NCBI GenBank assembly: GCA_009778235.1
Contig: WRKE01000169.1
Location: forward strand, 1 to 5,908
Direction of reading: 5' to 3'
From: Pseudomonadota bacterium
Lineage (GTDB): Bacteria; Desulfobacterota; Desulfobulbia; Desulfobulbales; Desulfobulbaceae
DNA: 5,908 nucleotides
The notes under the pieces are model-generated. The model ran no database searches, was not told the DNA's origin, and was given only the letters and a program-made list of their open reading frames with translations. Position 1 is the stretch's first letter; each line of letters begins with the position of its first letter. Shown piece after piece: positions 1 to 5,268 of the stretch. Position numbers and translations under genes: made by a program.

Positions 1-801
1 ATCATGCGCTCGTTGCTGCTGCCCGGCCTGCTGGAAAATGTCCGCCGCAACATCAATTTCCAGCGCCCGGATATCCGTCTGTTTGAGACTGGCAAGATTT
101 TCCTGCAGAACCAGGAAGGCGGACAGCCGGAGGAACGGCTGCATCTCTGTGCCGTGATCAGCGGTCGCCGTTATGCCGAGGCCGAACCCTTGTACTTTGC
201 CGCCCAGGAAGCCGACTTTTTTGATGTCAAAGGCGCGGTCACCAACCTTTTATCCGTCTTGCGGATTGGTGGCGCCGGAGAAGTTTTGTCCTTTGGTTCC
301 GAACCGCAGCAGGTGCAACCCTATTGCGATCCGGCTTGTGCGGCGGTGATCCGTATCGGCGACCAGGCGATCGGTTCTTTGGGTAAAGTGCACCCGGAAA
401 CCCTCAAGGGGTTTGCCATCAAACAACCGGTCTATTTTTTTGAAATGGATCTGGATGCACTCTTGCATGTTGAGCGGCAAACGCCGCGCTTTGCCGCGCT
501 GCCTAAATATCCCGCAGTCAAGCGTGACATCAGCCTGGTGGTGCCGGATGCGGTCCGGGCCGGTGATCTTCTCCAGGCAATCCAGGGCCAGCAGCAAAAA
601 TATCTTGAGTCAGTCGAGATCTTTGATGTATATCGAGGCAAGCCGATTCAAGCAGGCCATAAAAGTGTAGCCCTTGCCGTTACCTACCGTTCTGCAACCG
701 CAACCTTGGATGACCAATCGGTGGATAAAATCCACGACAAAATCGTCAACACCTTGATGACTGAATTTAACGCTCGTTATCGTGAAGGATCCGAAGCATG
801 A
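1..801 (+). CDS. pheT: Phenylalanine--tRNA ligase beta subunit, C-terminal third (5' end outside window)
   Basis: This is the 3' end of the gene for the large chain of the cytoplasmic (alpha-beta)2 phenylalanyl-tRNA synthetase, which charges tRNA-Phe with phenylalanine. The frame is open at base 1, and the family is usually near 800 residues, so about 265 residues (one third) are visible. Counting from the first visible Met (base 4), the fragment opens with MRSLLLPGLLENVRRN, the conserved synthetase-core stretch of PheT. Next comes the catalytic-like core ending near residue 160. The ferredoxin-fold anticodon-binding (FDX-ACB) domain follows at about 169-260, marked by YPAVKRDISLVV, ESVEIFDVYRG and the TYRSATATLDD segment. 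pheS should lie upstream. The TGA stop overlaps the ATG of ihfA (ATGA), which implies translational coupling; pheT-ihfA adjacency is well known in proteobacteria. No frameshift or missing segment is seen. Identity is secure. Confidence 0.97.
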   Translation: MMRSLLLPGLLENVRRNINFQRPDIRLFETGKIFLQNQEGGQPEERLHLCAVISGRRYAEAEPLYFAAQEADFFDVKGAVTNLLSVLRIGGAGEVLSFGSEPQQVQPYCDPACAAVIRIGDQAIGSLGKVHPETLKGFAIKQPVYFFEMDLDALLHVERQTPRFAALPKYPAVKRDISLVVPDAVRAGDLLQAIQGQQQKYLESVEIFDVYRGKPIQAGHKSVALAVTYRSATATLDDQSVDKIHDKIVNTLMTEFNARYREGSEA

Positions 802-1088
802 AGAAAAGAAATGTCACCCGCAAGGAATTAGCCGTTTCCGTCAATGAAAAACTGGGGGTTTCCCAGCGGAATGCGGCGGAAATAGTCGATACCGTATTTG
901 CCACCATGAAGAATACCATGGTGGACGGGGAGTCGATCAAGCTCGTGCAATTTGGCACCCTGACCGTGAGGGACAAAAGCCCGCGTCGCGGCCGCAATCC
1001 GCGGACCGGGGAATCGATGACCATCACCAAGCGGCAGATGGTTTCCTTCCGGCCCAGCAAGCGGTTGCGTGAACGGCTGAATAAATGA
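798..1088 (+). CDS. ihfA: Integration host factor alpha subunit (HU/IHF family)
   Basis: This is a 96-residue DNA-bending protein of the HU/IHF family. IHF is an alpha-beta heterodimer that bends DNA sharply at specific sites and serves transcription, replication and site-specific recombination. The N-terminal helical dimerisation part covers residues 1-45. The beta-arm carries GRNPRTGE at 65-72, where P68 is the residue expected to intercalate in the minor groove. The C-terminal signature FRPSKRLRERL (84-94) closes the fold. Length matches the family (about 95-100). The ATG start is supported by AAGGA at 785-789 with 8 bases of spacing, and it overlaps the pheT stop by 4 bases. Position behind pheT favours IhfA over HU or IhfB. 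Some deltaproteobacteria carry several IHF-like paralogues, so the alpha assignment rests partly on context. Confidence 0.93.
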   Translation: MKKRNVTRKELAVSVNEKLGVSQRNAAEIVDTVFATMKNTMVDGESIKLVQFGTLTVRDKSPRRGRNPRTGESMTITKRQMVSFRPSKRLRERLNK

Positions 1089-1097
1089 GGCAGGGGT

Positions 1098-1120
1098 AGG
1101 GCCGTTTCGAGGTCTTTTTT
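1098..1120 (+). terminator. Weak hairpin plus T-run between ihfA and the MerR gene
   Basis: AGGGCC (1098-1103) can pair with GGTCTT (1111-1116) through a 7-base loop, giving six pairs of which two are G-U. The stem runs into a T-rich tail (TCTTTTTTATTAT). This could be a leaky intrinsic terminator or attenuator that lowers expression of the downstream regulator. The short stem makes it uncertain. Confidence 0.35.
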
Positions 1121-1181
1121 ATTATGGGGCCTCCAAACAGCGCGACCGGGATGGCAACGAGGACAGGAATAGCTGATTGAT

Positions 1182-1586
1182 GTGAAGGAACCACCTCCGG
1201 AATTTCCGCAGCTCCCGGAAAAGATCTATTTCCGGATCGGCGAAGTGAGCCACTTAGTGGGGGTGGATACGCATGTTTTGCGCTATTGGGAATCGGAATT
1301 TTCCCTGATCAAGCCTTTTCGCGGCCCATCCAAACAGCGGCTCTACCGGCGGCAGGACGTGTACAATCTCCTGCGGATCAAACAATTGCTCCACGACGAA
1401 GGATACACCATCTCCGGAGCGAGGAAGCACCTGAAACAAATGGGATTTGATCCACAGTTCGCAGCGTCGGGCAACGCCCAGGCCGCCATGGACCGGATCA
1501 CCGATGGCCCGTTGTTGACGCGGATTAAAGATGAACTCCGCGAGATCTTGGTTCAGCTCGGCAGGACAAAAGAAAACGATTTGTAA
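1182..1586 (+). CDS. MerR family transcriptional regulator (small, no ligand-binding domain)
   Basis: This 134-residue protein is a DNA-binding regulator of the MerR type. The winged helix-turn-helix occupies about residues 16-85. YFRIGEVSHLVGVDTHVLRYWE is typical of helices 1-2, and RLYRRQDVYNLLRIKQLLHDEGYTISGARKHL covers the wing and following helices. A short C-terminal helix (about 110-127, rich in charged and Leu residues) could be the dimerisation coil. No Cys cluster or effector domain is visible, so metal sensing is not supported. GTG at 1182 is the only ordinary start before an in-frame TAG at 1170. The nearest purine-rich motifs (GAGGA 1159-1163, AGGA 1165-1168) sit 13 or more bases upstream, which is a long spacing. 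Genes of this kind commonly follow ihfA in deltaproteobacteria (recalled knowledge); the target is unknown. Confidence 0.88.
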   Translation: MKEPPPEFPQLPEKIYFRIGEVSHLVGVDTHVLRYWESEFSLIKPFRGPSKQRLYRRQDVYNLLRIKQLLHDEGYTISGARKHLKQMGFDPQFAASGNAQAAMDRITDGPLLTRIKDELREILVQLGRTKENDL

Positions 1587-1593
1587 CAAAGCG

Positions 1594-1622
1594 TTGACAG
1601 TCAATATCGTCAATGCTACATA
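1594..1622 (+). promoter_or_regulatory. Promoter for tRNA-Pro (sigma-70 type)
   Basis: A perfect -35 hexamer TTGACA (1594-1599) is followed after 17 bases by TACATA (1617-1622), preceded by TG one base further up (1614-1615, an extended -10). Transcription would start near 1629, about 8 bases before the mature tRNA 5' end. The elements lie just behind the MerR stop, so the tRNA can be transcribed independently of the upstream genes. Confidence 0.7.
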
Positions 1623-1636
1623 CATCCACCATTGCC

Positions 1637-1713
1637 CGGAACGTAGCGCAGCCTGGTAGCGCACCTGAATGGGGTTCAGGGGGCCGGAGGTTCAAATCCT
1701 CTCGTTCCGACCA
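1637..1713 (+). tRNA. tRNA-Pro, anticodon GGG, CCA encoded
   Basis: The full cloverleaf can be drawn by hand. The acceptor stem CGGAACG (1637-1643) pairs with CGTTCCG (1703-1709), followed by discriminator A1710 and encoded CCA (1711-1713). The D stem is GCGC (1646-1649) with GCGC (1659-1662). The anticodon stem CCTGA (1664-1668) pairs with TCAGG (1676-1680). The loop ATGGGGT puts anticodon GGG at 1671-1673, with T33 before it and G37 after it, as expected for proline tRNA. The T arm has five pairs around TTCAAAT (1691-1697). It reads CCC and CCU proline codons. No nucleotide appears damaged. Confidence 0.97.
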
Positions 1714-1724
1714 GTACAATCAAG

Positions 1725-1763
1725 GGGTTAGATGCTTGTGACGGCGTCTGGCCCTTTTTTTTT
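1725..1763 (+). terminator. Intrinsic terminator downstream of tRNA-Pro
   Basis: GGGTTAGATGC (1725-1735) pairs with GCGTCTGGCCC (1744-1754) over 11 positions (three G-U wobbles) around an 8-base loop. The stem is followed directly by nine T residues (1755-1763). The A-rich bases before the stem can pair with the first Ts. It is a strong Rho-independent terminator that ends the tRNA transcript and probably any readthrough from the pheT-ihfA-MerR genes. Confidence 0.88.
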
Positions 1764-2038
1764 GCTTTTCTTGTTATTTCAACAATTATTTTAAGTGACT
1801 ATGAATGAAAGTCAGCAGTTTCTTATGAGCGCCCAGCATCGGCCTTCATTGGATTGTTTCACTCTGCTTGCTCTGACGCGACACTGGGCTGTCATTGCGA
1901 AGAGTTGTAGGTTCATAGGCCATGGCTCGGATCTCCTTGGTTTGTATGATCTTTTCCTGAAGTCATTCTGCCACCAAGAAGCTTTCCGAGTCCCCTTTTA
2001 TTGATCTTTTATGAGACAGCACTGAAAGTTAATGTTAA
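1764..2038. other. Region without a recognisable gene
   Basis: Nothing here reads convincingly as a gene. The first 35 bases are very AT-rich. A + strand frame from 1795 to 2004 (69 codons, GTG or ATG start at 1795/1801) has no ribosome binding site, and its product (rich in Cys, His and hydrophobics) matches nothing I know. On the - strand a 25-codon frame (1923 down to 1846) has a good AAGGAG motif upstream and is listed separately. The stretch probably is a junction or a remnant left by loss or insertion of DNA between the tRNA terminator and the restriction-modification remnant. Confidence 0.5.
1846..1923 (-). CDS. Possible 25-residue mini-ORF with strong ribosome binding site
   Basis: On the minus strand, ATG at 1923-1921 opens a 25-codon frame (begins MAYEPTTLRNDSP) ending in TGA at 1848-1846. 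AAGGAG lies at 1938-1933 with 9-base spacing, close to ideal. The peptide is polar, without a signal sequence or membrane segment, and I do not recognise it. It could be a leader peptide, a start remnant of a lost gene, or chance. No clear promoter was found above it. Confidence 0.2.
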   Translation of the reverse strand: MAYEPTTLRNDSPVSRQSKQSETIQ

Positions 2039-2392
2039 AAGCGATTGCATGCGGACGGCGTGATTTCCATCGGAGCCATCATAACCAGGGGTTTAACGCT
2101 GCAAGAGTCACTCCGCGATATGGTGGCGATATTTGCCCGCAAACACGGTGTCAACAATTCGGCTGCTCCGTCAGCATACTACTCGCCGACCCGCCGACAG
2201 CGTAAATTAATTGACCGAGCATCCACGGCAAAGGGTACGTTTGAAGACGGTTGGGCGCATGCATTCGTCTCGGATAAATTTGGCGAAGCAACTACTCACT
2301 GGCGGAAACTTGAAGATCGGGTGCATCGAGGGGTTGGAAATCCCTGTCCTTTGTTGCTGACCGGGATACCAAAAGACGTTGTGGTTATATGA
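2039..2392 (+). pseudogene. C-terminal remnant of a BglII-like type II restriction endonuclease
   Basis: The frame opens only after TAA stops at 2030-2032 and 2036-2038, and the first codons after the stop already read like the middle of a protein: KRLHADGVISIGAIITRG. A variable basic stretch follows, then DKFGEATTHWRKL (around 2272-2310), RGVGNPCPLLLTGIP (2328-2371) and the stop. From memory, BglII-like nucleases show the same order: ...ISVGV(I/L)(V/I)TR ... KYGASTTH..KL ... CP(V/L)L(V)(F)GI near their C-terminus. Their catalytic Asp, Glu and Gln lie before the TR motif and would be missing here. No ribosome binding site precedes the only available starts (TTG 2045, GTG 2060). A methyltransferase gene starts 16 bases downstream, as expected for a restriction partner. 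It is probably non-functional. Family assignment is moderate; being a headless fragment is better supported. An alternative is a short intact protein of unknown function starting at TTG 2045. Confidence 0.6.
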
Positions 2393-2395
2393 AAA

Positions 2396-2400
2396 AGGGA
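2396..2400 (+). promoter_or_regulatory. Ribosome binding site fixing the methyltransferase start
   Basis: AGGGA, within an A-rich run, lies 8 bases before GTG 2409. It supports that start over the in-frame TTG at 2379, which lies inside the upstream remnant and has no such motif. Confidence 0.6.
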
Positions 2401-2408
2401 ATGGAATC

Positions 2409-3098
2409 GTGACCTCCAAAATATATAACCTTGCTGACCCACCTCCATCTGAGGATTTATTGGCAAAGATGGCCGGGCAATATTCAACCATTCTTGCCGA
2501 TCCACCATGGCAATTTCAAAATCGCACAGGAAAGATGGCGCCGGAGCATAGACGGTTACTCAGATATCCAACGATGGCTTTGAAAGAAATCGTGCAACTC
2601 CCTGTTTCTCGTTTGGCCGCGGCCAAATCGCATCTCTATCTCTGGGTTCCGAATGCGCTCCTCCAGGAAGGTCTCAAGGTGATGGAAGCGTGGGGTTTCA
2701 CATACAAATCAAACTTGGTTTGGTACAAGGTGCGAAAGGATGGTGGACCTGACGGCCGAGGTGTGGGGTTCTATTTCAGAAATGTCACAGAGCTTGTTCT
2801 TTTTGGCGTTCGCGGAAACATGCGCACCCTTCCGCCGGGACGAACGCAGGTCAATCTTTTCCCGACGAGAAAGCGGGAGCATTCACGCAAGCCCGATGAA
2901 CTGTACGATTTGATTGAATCATGCTCCCCTGGGCCATATCTTGAACTATTTGCCCGTTTCCGTCGGCCTGGATGGAATCAATGGGGGAATGAAGACGTGG
3001 AAGAAAACACGTCTTATGGCGTGGCACGCCGCAAGGGGCACGTTGATCCGCAATTGCGGCTTATGGAGATGCCTCGCGGCTACGACATCAAGGATTGA
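2409..3098 (+). CDS. MT-A70 family DNA N6-adenine methyltransferase
   Basis: This 229-residue enzyme should transfer a methyl group from S-adenosylmethionine to the N6 of adenine in DNA. The MT-A70 catalytic motif DPPW sits at residues 31-34 (in STILADPPWQF). SHLYLWVPN (74-82) and the GFTYKSNLVWYK strand-helix (97-107) are typical of the family. The NVTELVLFGVRG segment (125-136) and HSRKPDELYDLIE (158-170) follow, and the fold closes with LELFARFRRPGWNQWGNE (178-195), where the cofactor-binding strand lies in this permuted group. A 34-residue polar tail follows the usual end. No stop or frameshift interrupts it, so it looks active. Its base composition is less GC3-rich than uvrB, suggesting transfer. 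It lies just behind the endonuclease remnant, so it was probably the protective half of a restriction-modification system and is now orphan. Target sequence cannot be read from the protein. A phage or island regulator methylase is an alternative role. Confidence 0.9.
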   Translation: MTSKIYNLADPPPSEDLLAKMAGQYSTILADPPWQFQNRTGKMAPEHRRLLRYPTMALKEIVQLPVSRLAAAKSHLYLWVPNALLQEGLKVMEAWGFTYKSNLVWYKVRKDGGPDGRGVGFYFRNVTELVLFGVRGNMRTLPPGRTQVNLFPTRKREHSRKPDELYDLIESCSPGPYLELFARFRRPGWNQWGNEDVEENTSYGVARRKGHVDPQLRLMEMPRGYDIKD

Positions 3099-3152
3099 CG
3101 ATCAACAGTCGCGTGACTCGCCAAGACATGCTCCGCTCCGGTTCAAGATAGC

Positions 3153-3178
3153 CTGATCACAGTTTTCCCTGTGACCAG
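3153..3178. repeat. Imperfect palindrome upstream of uvrB
   Basis: CTGATCACAG (3153-3162) and CTGTGACCAG (3169-3178) form inverted arms around TTTTCC, with nine of ten positions pairing (one A/C mismatch at 3156/3175). It is 45 bases before the uvrB start. It could be an operator for uvrB or an RNA hairpin at the end of the methyltransferase transcript, but there is no T-run behind it, which speaks against an intrinsic terminator on the + strand. Confidence 0.5.
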
Positions 3179-3222
3179 CAACTGTTTCCATAACTTTTTC
3201 CCTTTGCCTGCTGACGGTTGCC

Positions 3223-5268
3223 GTGTCCACTACCCTCTACGATACTAGCCGGGCCTTTGAGATCGTTTCCGATTTCATTCCCGCAGGCGACCAGCCCGCA
3301 GCCATTGACCGGCTGGCAGCCAGCATTGAGGCTGGGGTACGCGAGCAGATTCTTTTGGGCGTCACCGGCTCGGGCAAGACCTTCACCATGGCCCAGGTGG
3401 TGGCCCGGGTGCAGCGTCCCACCCTGGTGATCGCCCCCAACAAGACCCTGGCCGCCCAGTTGTTTGCCGAATTCCGCGAGATCTTTCCCCTCAATGCGGT
3501 GGAATATTTCGTCTCCTATTACGATTACTATCAGCCCGAGGCCTACATCCCAGCCTCTGACACCTATATCGAGAAAGACTCGTCGATCAACGATGCCATC
3601 GACAAGATGCGCCACTCGGCCACCCGTTCGCTGCTGACCCGGCGCGACGTGCTGATCGTGGCCTCAGTCTCCTGCATCTACGGCCTCGGCTCGCCCGAAG
3701 AATATCGGGACATGCACCTCTTCCTCCGCACCGGCGAGGAATACCCCATGGAGGAGGCGCTGCGGCGGCTGGCTTTCATGCTTTATGAACGTAACGATTA
3801 TTCCTTTCATCGAGGCACATTCCGGGTGCGGGGCGACGTGCTCGACATTTTTCCGGCCCATGAGGAGGACCGGGCAATACGGGTCGAATTCTTTGGTGAC
3901 ACCATCGAGGCCATCGCCCTGATCGACCCTCTGCGGGGCGAGGTGCTGGCCGATGTCGAAGAGATGGCCGTGTTCCCCGGCAGCCACTTCGTCACCAGCC
4001 AGGAGAACCTTAAAGTAGCCATGCGGGCGATCCAAGATGAACTGCAGGTGCGGCTGGCCGAATTGCAGGGGGCATCGCGCCTGGTCGAGGCCCAGCGGCT
4101 TGAGCAGCGCACCTTGTTTGATCTGGAGATGATCGCCGAGCTGGGCTACTGCAACGGCATCGAGAATTACAGCCGCCATCTCACCGGCAAGCCGCCCGGC
4201 GTGCCGCCGCCCAACCTGCTCGATTATTTCCCGGACGACTATCTGCTGATCATCGATGAATCGCACATCACCGTGCCCCAGGTCGGCGGCATGTACAACG
4301 GTGACCGTTCGCGCAAGCAGACCCTGGTTGAGTACGGCTTCCGGCTGCCGTCCGCCCTGGACAACCGGCCGCTGCGCTTCGACGAGTTCGAGCGCCGCAT
4401 CCGCCAGGTGGTCTTCGTGTCGGCCACGCCCGGCCCCTATGAGCTTAAGCATGCCCAAGACCAGGTGGTCGAACAGTTGATCCGGCCCACCGGCCTGCTC
4501 GACCCACGGATCGAGGTGCGGCCGGCCGCAACCCAGGTGGATGACCTGCTGGAGGAGATCCGGCTGCGGGCCGCCCGCAACGAAGCGGTGCTGGTCACTA
4601 CCCTGACCAAGCGAATGGCCGAGGATTTGACCAGATATTACGAGGAGTTGGGTGTGCGGGTCCGCTATCTCCATTCGGATATCAAGACCCTGGAACGGGT
4701 GGAGTTGATCCGCGATCTGCGCCAGCGCCTCTATGATGTGCTGATCGGTATCAATCTGCTGCGCGAGGGTCTGGACATCCCGGAGGTGTCACTGGTGGCG
4801 GTGCTCGACGCCGACAAGGAGGGCTTTCTCCGCTCCGAACGCTCCCTGGTCCAGACCTGTGGCCGGGCGGCCCGCAATGCCGAGGGAATGGTTATCCTCT
4901 ACGCCGATGAGGTCACCGCGTCGATGCAGGCCACCATCAGCGAGACCAATCGGCGGCGGAGCATCCAGGAGCGCCACAACCGGGGGCACAACATTGTGCC
5001 GCGGACCGTCATTTCGGAGATCAAGGACACTATGGCCCAGCATCTCAAGGCCTCGGGATGGGTGGGGGCAGAGGATGCAACTGGCCGATTGGTGGCAATG
5101 ACGGCCGAGCCAGAGATTGTCTACCACAGCGTCGCGGAGATTAAGCGTGAAATCACAGAGTTGGAAAACAAAATGCACGAGGCGGCCCGGCACCTGGCCT
5201 TTGAAGAGGCCGCCGGTTACCGGGACCGGATCAAGGAACTCAAGATGATGGAGCTGGCAATTGGCTGA
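3223..5268 (+). CDS. uvrB: Excinuclease ABC subunit B
   Basis: UvrB is the central subunit of nucleotide excision repair. It is loaded by UvrA at damaged DNA, verifies the lesion and then recruits UvrC for incision. At 681 residues it has the normal length. Walker A GVTGSGKT is at 46-53. The strand-inserting beta-hairpin region rich in Tyr is at about 96-120 (FVSYYDYYQPEAYIP then DTYIEKDSS). The Walker B/DEAD-like IIDESH is at 343-348. Helicase motif V (GINLLREGLDIPE) is at 509-521 and motif VI (QTCGRAARN) at 544-552. The C-terminal UVR motif that binds UvrC is at about 640-675 (EITELENKMHEAARHLAFEEAA). GTG at 3223 is the only usual start after an in-frame stop at 3172-3174; its ribosome binding site is poor (GACGG at best). 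No LexA box of the E. coli type was seen. High GC3 contrasts with the preceding methyltransferase. Confidence 0.98.
   Translation: MSTTLYDTSRAFEIVSDFIPAGDQPAAIDRLAASIEAGVREQILLGVTGSGKTFTMAQVVARVQRPTLVIAPNKTLAAQLFAEFREIFPLNAVEYFVSYYDYYQPEAYIPASDTYIEKDSSINDAIDKMRHSATRSLLTRRDVLIVASVSCIYGLGSPEEYRDMHLFLRTGEEYPMEEALRRLAFMLYERNDYSFHRGTFRVRGDVLDIFPAHEEDRAIRVEFFGDTIEAIALIDPLRGEVLADVEEMAVFPGSHFVTSQENLKVAMRAIQDELQVRLAELQGASRLVEAQRLEQRTLFDLEMIAELGYCNGIENYSRHLTGKPPGVPPPNLLDYFPDDYLLIIDESHITVPQVGGMYNGDRSRKQTLVEYGFRLPSALDNRPLRFDEFERRIRQVVFVSATPGPYELKHAQDQVVEQLIRPTGLLDPRIEVRPAATQVDDLLEEIRLRAARNEAVLVTTLTKRMAEDLTRYYEELGVRVRYLHSDIKTLERVELIRDLRQRLYDVLIGINLLREGLDIPEVSLVAVLDADKEGFLRSERSLVQTCGRAARNAEGMVILYADEVTASMQATISETNRRRSIQERHNRGHNIVPRTVISEIKDTMAQHLKASGWVGAEDATGRLVAMTAEPEIVYHSVAEIKREITELENKMHEAARHLAFEEAAGYRDRIKELKMMELAIG
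5250..5253 (+). promoter_or_regulatory. Ribosome binding site for the DUF374 gene, inside uvrB
   Basis: GGAG at 5250-5253 lies 7 bases before TTG 5261. The frame is closed by TGA at 5246-5248, so TTG 5261 is the first possible start and this motif supports it. Confidence 0.65.

Noticed and set aside
1891..1901. TGTCATTGCGA, similar to the start of a widespread intergenic repeat family
   Set aside because: Only the first eleven bases agree; the repeat's downstream part and inverted arm are absent.
1795..2004. 69-codon frame on the + strand as a gene
   Set aside because: No ribosome binding site, unrecognisable Cys/His-rich product, and unremarkable length for chance.
3095..3123. TTGACG at 3095-3100 as the -35 box of a uvrB promoter
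   Set aside because: It overlaps the methyltransferase stop and no -10-like hexamer occurs at 16-18 bases downstream.
3140..3146. GGTTCAA near the right edge of the insert, matching the T-arm of tRNA-Pro (1689-1695), as a possible attachment-site copy
   Set aside because: Only seven bases agree and the flanks differ; this is expected by chance and common in any tRNA comparison.
3157..3174. TCACAG-N6-CTGTGA as a CRP/FNR-type binding site
   Set aside because: CRP sites are TGTGA-N6-TCACA; here the half-sites face the opposite way.
3664..4674. Long open frame on the minus strand (336 codons), with other long antisense frames over 4789-5397 and 5240-5905
   Set aside because: They mirror the high-GC3 coding frames of uvrB and the DUF374 gene, and their products are low-complexity and unlike known proteins.
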